In this document: positions 42,937-50,987 of the stretch, in pieces
How the letters are laid out: every line of letters begins with the position of its first letter
Numbering within the stretch: position 1 is the first letter of the stretch
Assembly: GCF_016918505.1 (NCBI RefSeq)
Contig: NZ_JAFFPZ010000014.1
Location: 21,366-85,365, forward strand
DNA from: Desulforhopalus vacuolatus
GTDB taxonomy: Bacteria > Desulfobacterota > Desulfobulbia > Desulfobulbales > Desulfocapsaceae
Length of the DNA: 64,000 bases
Reading direction: 5' to 3'
Position numbers and translations under genes: made by a program
Notes under the pieces: model-generated
Told to the model about the DNA's origin: nothing
Databases searched by the model: none
Seen by the model: only the letters and a program-made list of their open reading frames with translations

Positions 42937-45033
42937 ATGACAGAGACACGAAACGACGAGCTGAAAAAACTGCTACAGCTTCATGGAAGCGGCAGAGGGC
43001 ACAGGAAGGGCAGAAGGCTCCGCCTGTCTTTTCAACTTACCGCGTTCCTGGCTTTTATTTTCAATCGATTGGTGGAATTGCACCTCACCATTCCTGTGCT
43101 TATCCTGGCTACCCTGCCGGTTCACTTTGTTCTTCTGATGCGAAAACTGATCCGGGGCACGATGATTTTTTCTCCTCAATCGGTTGCCGGGAGCAATGCG
43201 AAACCTGTAACGATCTACTATTTCAACGTATCCCGCCCTTTAATTAGCAAACTCTCCCTTTTTTACCATGTGCTCTCAAGCCGTCTGGCCCTGGTTGGTC
43301 CTGAACTCAGGACCTGCTCAGACGGCTCGGGTCGGAAGAGACAGGCCTGTATCAGCGCCCTTAAGCCTGGCATCTTTTCCCTTACCCACGTGAGGCAGGC
43401 AAGCAAGATTGGCCACGAAGGTGAGGAGGCCATTGAGTGGGAATATGTGTTCAAGAAAAGCCTGCTCTTTGACACCCTGTTGCTTCTGCGAACCATCCCA
43501 ACCTTCTTTTTTCAGAGTAAGGACAGGGCTAAACTCGATGTCCTTGAGATTTTCGGCCTGAAGATCGCCAATATGACCATGGCAGAGGCCATTGAGGATA
43601 TCGAAGGAGTGATCAAGAACGATGAGCACAGATCCATTTTCTTTGTCAACGCTGATTGCCTCAACAAGATATTCAGCGACCATGATTACTTTGAGATCCT
43701 GCGGGGCGAAAATCTGGTGCTTCCCGACGGTATTGGCCTCGTTCTTGCTGGCAATATGCTGCAAACCCCGCTTAAGGAAAATGTCAACGGTACCGACATG
43801 CTCCCTTACCTGTGCGAAATGGTGGCGGCCCGGGGGTATTCCCTCTTTCTTCTCGGTGGCCAGCCTCAAGTGGCCGAGGAGATGGCGACCAGGCTCGCCA
43901 GGACCTGCAAGGTAAACATCGCCGGTACCCATCACGGTTATTTTGATCGGGAGAACGAAAATGAAAAGGTTGTCGCGGCCATTAACGCATCAGGGGCCGA
44001 TATCCTCCTGGTAGCCTTCGGAGCTCCACTCCAGGAAAAGTGGATCAGCGAGAATGAAAAGTATCTTAAGCCCAATATTCTCATGGGCGTAGGCGGTCTT
44101 TTTGACTTTTATTCGGAGAGGACCAAAAGAGCCCCGCGATGGCTGCGGGAGATCGGGCTTGAGTGGGCGTTTCGCATGCGCCAGGAACCAGGGAGAATGT
44201 GGCGGCGCTATGTTATCGGCAACCCGGCTTTCCTCTACCGTGTCATGCACTGGAAGCTGTATCCGCGACCTCTCTTGCGAGCAAAATCGGCAGAATCAAG
44301 CAGCAGGGAGGCGATGACCGGGGATTCTGGAAAGAGAATGAAGCTTATTGAAAAAATAGAATCCACCGCAACGCATCGCCTGTCAAGCCCTCGTCGCGCC
44401 AAGATGGCGGTCTGGAAATATACGGTTGGTTTTTCTTACTTTCTCAAAAGAGTGCTTGATATCACGGTTTCGCTGACCGTGCTGGTCCTTCTTGTTCCCC
44501 TTTTCCTTGTCGTTGCCAGCCTGATTTACATCGAAGACCCCGGGCCGATCTTCTACAGCCAGATCAGAGTGGGGAAGGACGGACGCCATTTTGTTTTTTA
44601 TAAGTTTCGTTCCATGGTGATGAACGCCGATAAGATAAAAGAAGAACTCATGGCTGATAACGAGTCCGACGACGGGGTCATATTCAAAATAAAAGACGAC
44701 CCGAGGGTGACCCGAACAGGGCGATTTATCCGCAAATTTTCCATCGATGAGCTGCCCCAGCTGGTCAATGTTTTAAAAGGGGACATGAGCCTTGTCGGAC
44801 CTCGACCGGCACTGCCGGGAGAGGTTGCCGAGTACACCCTGGACCAGCGCAAAAGGCTGCACACTACCCCGGGAATAACCTGCATCTGGCAGGTCTCGGG
44901 TAGAAGTGACATTCCCTTTTCCGGACAGGTGCAGCTGGATATGGACTACATTCAGAGTTCTAGTTTTTTCAAGGATATCAGCATTCTTCTCAAAACAATT
45001 CCGGCTGTTCTCACAGGGAAGGGCGCTTATTAA
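42937..45033 (+). CDS. Three-part glycan enzyme: sugar-transferase remnant + WecG/TagA GT26 + polyprenyl-phosphate sugar-1-phosphate transferase
   Basis: The 698-residue protein joins three modules. Residues 1-195 have a membrane stretch (33-68), then LALVGPEL (117-124), LKPGIFSLTHV (142-152) and LLLLRTIPTFFF. These match only the C-terminal landmarks of a PglC/WcaJ-type sugar transferase, with the catalytic KFRSM region missing. Residues 200-445 are a WecG/TagA/CpsF glycosyltransferase (FFVNADCLNKI, LPDGIGLV, NGTDMLPYL, VAFGAPLQEKWI). Residues 500-698 are an intact sugar transferase (membrane anchor, YKFRSM, DELPQL, SLVGPRPALPGE, TPGITCIWQVSGR). The last module would start the lipid-linked repeat and GT26 would add a sugar to it. 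The start is ATG 42937 with an agagga ribosome site. Confidence 0.88.
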   Translation: MTETRNDELKKLLQLHGSGRGHRKGRRLRLSFQLTAFLAFIFNRLVELHLTIPVLILATLPVHFVLLMRKLIRGTMIFSPQSVAGSNAKPVTIYYFNVSRPLISKLSLFYHVLSSRLALVGPELRTCSDGSGRKRQACISALKPGIFSLTHVRQASKIGHEGEEAIEWEYVFKKSLLFDTLLLLRTIPTFFFQSKDRAKLDVLEIFGLKIANMTMAEAIEDIEGVIKNDEHRSIFFVNADCLNKIFSDHDYFEILRGENLVLPDGIGLVLAGNMLQTPLKENVNGTDMLPYLCEMVAARGYSLFLLGGQPQVAEEMATRLARTCKVNIAGTHHGYFDRENENEKVVAAINASGADILLVAFGAPLQEKWISENEKYLKPNILMGVGGLFDFYSERTKRAPRWLREIGLEWAFRMRQEPGRMWRRYVIGNPAFLYRVMHWKLYPRPLLRAKSAESSSREAMTGDSGKRMKLIEKIESTATHRLSSPRRAKMAVWKYTVGFSYFLKRVLDITVSLTVLVLLVPLFLVVASLIYIEDPGPIFYSQIRVGKDGRHFVFYKFRSMVMNADKIKEELMADNESDDGVIFKIKDDPRVTRTGRFIRKFSIDELPQLVNVLKGDMSLVGPRPALPGEVAEYTLDQRKRLHTTPGITCIWQVSGRSDIPFSGQVQLDMDYIQSSSFFKDISILLKTIPAVLTGKGAY

Positions 45034-45051
45034 TACAAAGAGGATCCTGTT

Positions 45052-45384
45052 ATGCAATATTCTGAACAACATGTTGGAAATGTTCTGGTCGTCGGTCTTG
45101 ACGGGCGGCTGGATGTCGAGGCAGAAGATGGATTGCTGAGCGCATTTGACGGCTGGATGAAGGATAAGCCAGATATCGTTATGGACTGCACTCATCTCGA
45201 ATTCATTGATAGCTCGGGCCTTGGAATCCTTTTACGGCTGCTCAAACGTGCCATGGGGAATGACAGGGATGTGAGGTTTGCGAACATCAACGAACAGGTC
45301 CGCATGCTCTTTGAGATTACCCGCGCGGACCAGATTTTTCAGGTTTTTGCCACTACAGACGATGCGATTCATTCTTTTGCCTAA
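45052..45384 (+). CDS. STAS-domain protein (anti-sigma antagonist type)
   Basis: The 110-residue single STAS domain has the phosphorylation-site block FIDSSGLGILLRLL (51-64) and the following ANINEQVRMLFEITRADQIF. Such proteins are phosphorylated on the DSSG serine by an RsbW-type kinase and dephosphorylated by a PP2C phosphatase; both are encoded in this locus. It lies 18 bp after the fusion glycosyltransferase, inside a biosynthetic operon. Confidence 0.92.
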   Translation: MQYSEQHVGNVLVVGLDGRLDVEAEDGLLSAFDGWMKDKPDIVMDCTHLEFIDSSGLGILLRLLKRAMGNDRDVRFANINEQVRMLFEITRADQIFQVFATTDDAIHSFA

Positions 45385-45404
45385 AAAGAAACGAAGAGAA
45401 GACG

Positions 45405-46808
45405 ATGAAAGGGCTCATCATTATAAAGGAAGAACGATGCCGCTGGCTGCGTGAGCTGGTGCCGGTATACCATCCGGCCATGATCACACTCTGCAATAAA
45501 CCCCTGCTTGAATATCTGCTGGAGTTTGCCATTTTATGCGGGGCGGACAAAGTGCGATTTGTCTTCGACTCTCCCGATGACAGAATAGAAGACTATTTTG
45601 ACACCGGAAGCCGTTGGGGGATAGATATCTCGTACAGTTCGACAAGGGAAAACGACCAGCTTGAAGACATTCTCAAAAAAAACAGCAGTTTTAGGGGCGA
45701 AGATCCGCTGCTGATCCTGGATGGGTTCTTTTTTATCAGGTTTGATAAGGGTGGTGACTATGGTGCTCTTTTTCTTCCCGGAGGTGGCGGGGCTGAGCTG
45801 TGCTGCGAGGGGGGAGAAATTCGCTTTCAAGGGGAAAGCGGGCCACCTGCCATCATCAAAGGGGGAGGATTGGATCTGAGCATCCACCCCATAATGGAGA
45901 TTGGAGATATTTTTTCCCATTCCATGGATATCCTTTCCCGCGATGCGCACCGTTATATCCTCCCCGGCTATAACAATGAGGAGGGCGTTTATATTGGCAG
46001 AAACGTTACCCTGCCGAAAAGCGTAAAAATCACCAGGCCCATTCTCCTTGGCAACAACGTGCAGCTCGGAAAAAACTGCGAGATTGGCCCCGGTGCTGTC
46101 ATCGGCAATAATGTCATCGTTGACGGAGGGTCGCGTATCGAGAATTCCATCATTTTAGACAACACCTATATTGGCGGTGACCTGACCATAAAAGAAAAGA
46201 TCGTCCACTCCAATATGGCCATCTCGGTAGAAACCGGTAATGCGTTCAAGTTTGTTGACCAGCATCTCCTTTCCGGGATCAGCAATGCAACAGGATGTCA
46301 CCCCCTGAAAATACTGCTGCACTGGTGCATGGCTCTTTTTTTCTATGTTGTCGGTGTTGTTCCAGCCACTGTAATGCAGTTTTTATTGAAAAACGGGGGC
46401 AACTGGCAGGAGGAAGAAAAAAGCATTCTCCTTGCAGATGGAACACCGTTTACCGTAAAAATCTGCAGAATCAGGCGGGCATCTCTGGGGGCCAGAATTG
46501 CCAGCGGACTGGCCCTGGACAAAGTCGTGCTCCTGCCCGGGGTCCTCAGCGGCAAACTTGATCTGGTGGGCAACAAGCCCATTGTTGCCACATCGGAAGG
46601 GAAAATTTTCTTTGACGATTTCGCCGGTTATCTGCCAGGAGTTTTTTCTTTTTCTGAAGCTGAAAATATTGTAGAAGGAAATTTCCAGGAGGAGATAACA
46701 GAGCGTTTCTTTACCGCCAATCGTAGTCTCGTCATGGATATCAAGGTTATCTTCAAAACCCTCATCAACCGATGGCAACTACAGGAGAAAGACTATGCCG
46801 ATACATAG
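45405..46808 (+). CDS. Degenerate nucleotidyltransferase - hexapeptide repeat - membrane segment - sugar-transferase-like tail
   Basis: The 467-residue protein starts like a sugar nucleotidyltransferase (MKGLIII...), with LCNKPLLEYLLEFAI at 29-43. The GGxGTRL nucleotide loop is replaced by KEERCRWLREL, so catalysis is unlikely. Left-handed helix repeats follow (about 195-270: IGRNVTLPKSV, LGNNVQLGKNC, IGPGAVIGNNV). A membrane segment spans 305-328. The tail (340-455) has LDLVGNKP (386-392) and GYLPGVFSF (408-416), aligning with LVGPRP and the PGI block of sugar transferases but without their catalytic core. It lies between two STAS genes and overlaps the second by 14 bp. Confidence 0.75.
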   Translation: MKGLIIIKEERCRWLRELVPVYHPAMITLCNKPLLEYLLEFAILCGADKVRFVFDSPDDRIEDYFDTGSRWGIDISYSSTRENDQLEDILKKNSSFRGEDPLLILDGFFFIRFDKGGDYGALFLPGGGGAELCCEGGEIRFQGESGPPAIIKGGGLDLSIHPIMEIGDIFSHSMDILSRDAHRYILPGYNNEEGVYIGRNVTLPKSVKITRPILLGNNVQLGKNCEIGPGAVIGNNVIVDGGSRIENSIILDNTYIGGDLTIKEKIVHSNMAISVETGNAFKFVDQHLLSGISNATGCHPLKILLHWCMALFFYVVGVVPATVMQFLLKNGGNWQEEEKSILLADGTPFTVKICRIRRASLGARIASGLALDKVVLLPGVLSGKLDLVGNKPIVATSEGKIFFDDFAGYLPGVFSFSEAENIVEGNFQEEITERFFTANRSLVMDIKVIFKTLINRWQLQEKDYADT

Positions 46809-47130
46809 CAGTCAGACAGGAAATATCACGCAGGTCCAGATTGAGGACCGCCTGGAGGCGGACACCGCCCAGGAATTTCGTGATGCCATGGCACAACTTG
46901 CAGATGCAGGAAAAATCATGCTCGTTCTCGATTTCAGCAAGGTTTCTTTCATGGATAGCAGCGGCCTTGGCTGCATTGTCTCAGCACTACGCCAGTTCCG
47001 ACAGAAGGATGGAGACATCAAGCTCGCCTGTATTACGGACGATATTCGTCCCCTGATTGAGATCGTCCGACTGAACCGGGTGTTTGATATCTATGATTCG
47101 GTTGAGGAGGCTGTGAAAAGTTTTGATTGA
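46795..47130 (+). CDS. STAS-domain protein (anti-anti-sigma type), second copy
   Basis: The 111-residue single STAS domain contains SFMDSSGLGCIVSALRQ (51-67), a closer match to classical anti-sigma antagonists than the first STAS protein, and a C-terminal EIVRLNRVFDIYDS. It overlaps the preceding gene by 14 bp and is directly followed by the RsbW-like kinase gene, the classical antagonist-kinase order. Confidence 0.93.
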   Translation: MPIHSSQTGNITQVQIEDRLEADTAQEFRDAMAQLADAGKIMLVLDFSKVSFMDSSGLGCIVSALRQFRQKDGDIKLACITDDIRPLIEIVRLNRVFDIYDSVEEAVKSFD

Positions 47131-47143
47131 AAACAAGACAGGC

Positions 47144-47608
47144 ATGGATACCCTGGAACTGACTTTTCCTCCTTCGACGAGATACGTGCGGGTTGCGGTT
47201 CAGTTCGCAGCCAGCACTGGCGCGATTTTCTGCCGTGATATAACTGAACCTGATGCGATTAAGGAATTTTTGTCTGTCCTTGAACTTGTGGTCAGTGAGG
47301 CCTGCACCAATGCGGTTAAACATGGTTCCCGCAAGGACAGCACAAAAGATGTAATCATACAGATCAGGTTTGATGAACAGGCCATGGTCATCAAGGTCAA
47401 GGATTTTAACGAACCTTTCGACTTCGCCAGCATCAAGGACCCTGACCTGGAGAACCATCCGGAAAATGGCTACGGTGTTTTTCTCATGCGCAGCTTCATG
47501 AATGAGGTGAATTACACTCACGAGGATGGCTGGAACTGTATCACCATGGTGAAAAAAAAGCCTGCTGGCGAAGAGAGACAAGGCCAGGCCCCCCTTTCAT
47601 CTCTTTAA
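47144..47608 (+). CDS. RsbW-like GHKL ATPase (anti-sigma/serine kinase)
   Basis: The 154-residue HATPase_c_2 domain has the N box LVVSEACTNAVKHG and the G2 box NGYGVFLMRSFMNEV. The G1 box reads VKDFNEPFD, without the usual DxGxG glycines. Such proteins phosphorylate STAS partners and sequester a target, often a sigma factor. No sigma gene is in view. I chose ATG 47144 (MDTLELTFPP). A TTG at 47123, overlapping the STAS gene's final codons, is an alternative start that would couple the two. Confidence 0.9.
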   Translation: MDTLELTFPPSTRYVRVAVQFAASTGAIFCRDITEPDAIKEFLSVLELVVSEACTNAVKHGSRKDSTKDVIIQIRFDEQAMVIKVKDFNEPFDFASIKDPDLENHPENGYGVFLMRSFMNEVNYTHEDGWNCITMVKKKPAGEERQGQAPLSSL

Positions 47609-47621
47609 CAACGGAGTGTCC

Positions 47622-48599
47622 ATGAAGGTATCCGTCATTATTGTCAGTTACAACACAAGGGAAATCCTGGCCAGATGTCTGCAGGATTTGTTTGATAAGT
47701 CGGGTGAAGAGGAGATGGAGGTTTTTGTCGTTGACAACGACTCCGCCGATGACTCCGCAGAGATGGTCGCAAAAAAATTTCCACAGATACATCTTATTGT
47801 CAACAGGGAAAACTGCGGTTTTGCAGCCGCCAACAACCAGGCATGGGAAAGAGCGGGTGGAGAATTTATTCTCCTTCTCAATCCTGACGCCTATATCCGT
47901 CAAAACGCCGTACGAAATGTCCGCAAATTTCTCGAATCCCACTCGGACTGCGGGCTCTGTGGCGGTCGACTGGTAAATCTGGACGGCGACCTGGATCCTT
48001 CCGCGCGCCGCTTTCCCAACGCATGGTATAAACTGCTCACTGTCTCCGGTATCAGTGCGCGTCTGCCGGGCTCCACTTTTTTCAACCGCTGCAACTTTGG
48101 TGGTTTTCCCCATGACCACCCGATTGAGGTCGACTGGGTGCCTGGCACCTTTACCATGTATCGGCGGCAGCTGTTGGAGAAAATTGGTTTTTTTGACGAA
48201 CGTTTTTACATCTACTACGAGGAGACTGATCTCTGTCTGCGTGCCAAACGGGCCAGCTGGAAAGTATTTTTTACTCCGGACGCCGAGGTTCTCCACATCG
48301 GTGGGGCCTGCAGCAAGACGCGAACGGACAAAGAATACGACCCTGCGGCCTCCCAGATACTGATTTTCAGAATGCGCAGCGAGTGGCTCTACTTTCGCAA
48401 GAATTACGGCCTTGCCGCTGTTCTTGTTAATGCCGGTGTTGAGTGGTGCTGGCACGGTCTGCGCTATCTTGTTAACTGCATCCCAGGGAAAAAAAACAGG
48501 AAGGCAAAAAAAATCTCGTCTGTAACGATTATGAAGAAGATTCAGATATCTTTGAGAGAAACACAATGCGGCAGCGTTTCGCCGTCAACACCGTGGTAG
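47622..48599 (+). CDS. Family 2 glycosyltransferase (rhamnosyltransferase-like)
   Basis: The 325-residue GT-A enzyme has VSVIIVSYNTREIL, VVDNDSADDS, NCGFAAANNQ, the metal-site block LLNPDAYI, and WVPGTFTMYRRQLLEKIGFFDERFYIYYEETDLCLR. This is the WbbL-type layout. It would add a sugar to the lipid-linked unit at the cytosolic face. The ATG at 47622 follows an acggag ribosome site; a GTG at 47616 lies inside that spacing and is less likely. Confidence 0.92.
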   Translation: MKVSVIIVSYNTREILARCLQDLFDKSGEEEMEVFVVDNDSADDSAEMVAKKFPQIHLIVNRENCGFAAANNQAWERAGGEFILLLNPDAYIRQNAVRNVRKFLESHSDCGLCGGRLVNLDGDLDPSARRFPNAWYKLLTVSGISARLPGSTFFNRCNFGGFPHDHPIEVDWVPGTFTMYRRQLLEKIGFFDERFYIYYEETDLCLRAKRASWKVFFTPDAEVLHIGGACSKTRTDKEYDPAASQILIFRMRSEWLYFRKNYGLAAVLVNAGVEWCWHGLRYLVNCIPGKKNRKAKKISSVTIMKKIQISLRETQCGSVSPSTPW

Positions 48600-48604
48600 G
48601 AATC

Positions 48605-49168
48605 ATGTTTAACAATATTCGTCAGGATTTACAGACGCACCAGGGAAACTGGGGGTGCCAGGGCTTTTGGGTGATGGTTGTCTACCGCTTTGGCAGATGG
48701 CGCTATGGCTTGAAACCACCAGTTGTCCGCAAATTTTTCTCCGTTGTCTACAAATTCTGCTTCAAGCTGATTCAGATCGTTACCGGCATTGAGCTTCCCT
48801 GTGAGGTTCCGGTAGGCAGGAATTTTCGCATTGACCATTTTGGTGATATCATTATCTCCGGCTACGCGAGTTTTGGTGATGACTGCATTCTCAGAAACGG
48901 GGTCACCGTCGGCCTGAAAAATGTCGAGGTTAAGGCTGCTCCACGGCTGGGGAATCGGGTGAGCATCGGTGCCGGAGCCAAGATACTGGGGCCGATCACT
49001 GTTGGGGACGACGTTGAAATCGGGGCAAACTCGGTGGTGATCTGCAACGTTCCGGACCATTCTATTGCTGTCGGTATCCCGGCCCGAATTATCCTGAAAA
49101 AAAGAAGGGTGAACTGCGGGGAGAGCCACGGAGAGGGGCAAAACAAAACCAGGGAGACGCAAAAGTAG
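48605..49168 (+). CDS. Serine acetyltransferase-like hexapeptide acyltransferase
   Basis: The 187-residue protein has an N-terminal helical part (WVMVVYRFGRWRYG) and left-handed helix repeats with the CysE-like end VSIGAGAKILGPITVGDDVEIGANSV, VGIPARII. The N-terminal domain is shorter than in true CysE. In a polymer locus it more probably acylates a sugar than serine. I chose ATG 48605, with a taggaa ribosome site; ATG 48566 would overlap the preceding gene. Confidence 0.87.
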   Translation: MFNNIRQDLQTHQGNWGCQGFWVMVVYRFGRWRYGLKPPVVRKFFSVVYKFCFKLIQIVTGIELPCEVPVGRNFRIDHFGDIIISGYASFGDDCILRNGVTVGLKNVEVKAAPRLGNRVSIGAGAKILGPITVGDDVEIGANSVVICNVPDHSIAVGIPARIILKKRRVNCGESHGEGQNKTRETQK

Positions 49169-50719
49169 ATGCGGCGACTACTGCACATGCTGTGTTGTAC
49201 CTGGCTGATCTTTTTAGTCATGTTCACTCTGGTGACAGGTCCTGCCGTTTGCCAGCAGCTGGGAATTAACCTTGCCGGTGTCCACGACTGGAACTCTGAA
49301 CTCCCCTTTGTCGATTTTTTCCGTCTTTCCCGCTCCTGGGTCAGTCAGGAGCGCGATAAGCCATGGGGAAAGGGGCCGCCTCTTGAGCTTGACGAAAGGG
49401 GCTGGGTCAAAAGGCTGCCCCCAGGTACATGGGCGGAAACCTGCATCCTTAACATCCGCGAAGGACACTACCCTCATGGGACGTATACCCTTTTTTTTGA
49501 TGGCAGAGGCAGGATTGATATCAATAACGTCGATGGTGTTTTCAAACAGAGCAGCGGCAAGGTTGAGTTTGAGGTCACCGGCGATGAGGGGATCGTCTGG
49601 ATCCAGATAAAGGAAACTGAGCCTTCCGATTATATCAGGAATATCCGGGTTTACCCGCCAGGTTTTACTGAAAATGACGGTTTGCTTCGTCCCGGTTTTC
49701 TCCAACGCTGGCAGGGGGTGAAGGCGGTTCGCTTCATGGAGTTCCTGGCTGTCAACAACTCCAGAGAACAGCACTGGCACCAGCGGGCAAGGATAAATGA
49801 CGCCAGATGGACTGTGCACGGGGCACCGATGGAGGTGGCTGTGGCCATAGCCAACGGTCTTCATGCCTCGCCCTGGTTTTCGATTCCCCACAAGGCCGAC
49901 GATGACTATATCCGGAGGTATGCTGGCATGGTCAGGGAGATGCTGGATCCTGAACTGCCCATCTATATTGAGTATTCCAACGAGACGTGGAATCCCCTGT
50001 TCAGTCAGACACAGTATTGTCGTGAGCAGGGGCTGGCGCGGAAATTAAGTGACAATCCGGTCCAGGCTGGCCACCGTTTCAGCGTCCAGCGCTCCCTTGA
50101 AATTTTTCGTATCTGGGAGGAGGTGTTCGGCTCTCGTGAAAGGCTGGTCAGGGTGATTGCAGGCCAGGCGGCAAACCCGGCCGTCAACACCGAAAGACTG
50201 AGTTTTCGCAAGGCCTGGCAGAAGTGCGACGCCCTTGCAATAGCACCCTATATTACCCTTAACGTCTCAACCCGATCAACGCCTTCGCTCGCGCAGGTGC
50301 GAGACTGGTCCATTGTGTGGCTTGAGTACAAGGTAACGGGCAGCATCCTCGCCAGGAGTATTCAATGGATGAGAGACGGAAGAAAAACAGCGAAACGGTA
50401 CGGGGTCTCACTGATAGCCTATGAGGGGGGACAGCATCTCGTGGGTATACAAGGCGCGGAAAATGATGAGCAGTTGACCTCTCTTTTTCTGGAGGCCAAC
50501 CGCGCTCCCTGGATGGGCAGCCTCTATGATCGATATCTTGATGAGTGGAAGAAAATCAGCGCTGACGGGTTGCTTTGTCACTGGCTTTCCACTGAAATCT
50601 GGTCCAAGTGGGGGAGCTGGGGGCTTGCGGAATATTATGACGAGGATATCCGGTACTCCCCCAAATTAAAGGCTGTTCTCAACAGGGTTACGCCTGCAGG
50701 AGAAATGCATGAAAAGTGA
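49169..50719 (+). CDS. Secreted clan GH-A-like glycoside hydrolase
   Basis: The 516-residue protein has a signal peptide (hydrophobic 9-25, cleavage near VCQ-Q). A beta-rich N-terminal part (about 30-165) and a TIM-barrel-like part follow. The acid/base position is YIEYSNETWN (Glu272 after Asn271), and a possible nucleophile lies in LIAYEGGQHL (Glu419), the spacing expected for clan GH-A. It is usually grouped with proteins loosely called cellulose-binding. A periplasmic hydrolase in a Wzy-type locus typically trims or releases the polymer. It is last in the first half of the locus; the following 268 bp are A+T-rich with no clear signal. Confidence 0.75.
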   Translation: MRRLLHMLCCTWLIFLVMFTLVTGPAVCQQLGINLAGVHDWNSELPFVDFFRLSRSWVSQERDKPWGKGPPLELDERGWVKRLPPGTWAETCILNIREGHYPHGTYTLFFDGRGRIDINNVDGVFKQSSGKVEFEVTGDEGIVWIQIKETEPSDYIRNIRVYPPGFTENDGLLRPGFLQRWQGVKAVRFMEFLAVNNSREQHWHQRARINDARWTVHGAPMEVAVAIANGLHASPWFSIPHKADDDYIRRYAGMVREMLDPELPIYIEYSNETWNPLFSQTQYCREQGLARKLSDNPVQAGHRFSVQRSLEIFRIWEEVFGSRERLVRVIAGQAANPAVNTERLSFRKAWQKCDALAIAPYITLNVSTRSTPSLAQVRDWSIVWLEYKVTGSILARSIQWMRDGRKTAKRYGVSLIAYEGGQHLVGIQGAENDEQLTSLFLEANRAPWMGSLYDRYLDEWKKISADGLLCHWLSTEIWSKWGSWGLAEYYDEDIRYSPKLKAVLNRVTPAGEMHEK

Positions 50720-50987
50720 GAAGAGTTACCTTGATAATATTTACTGGCTTTTTACTTGAGGCTGAGGCAAGAAGAATATCTAATGGGTATCCTGATATGA
50801 ACGGGATCTTTATGTCTAAAAGGTGAAATAAATTGCTCAAAATCCAGTGTATTAATCTCAATTTTTGAAAATATATCTTTTTTGCCCCCCCAAAAACAGG
50901 CGTCCTGCGGATTGGAAATTTTCCGGGGATAAACTGATACGAGAGTACGTTTTTTGTAATCAATGAATACGATTTAAAACTTAAGTT

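Noticed and set aside
50688..50963. A 91-codon minus-strand frame in the gap before the receiver-PP2C gene.
   Set aside because: A+T-rich DNA, no ribosome site, no motif; composition does not look like a selected protein.
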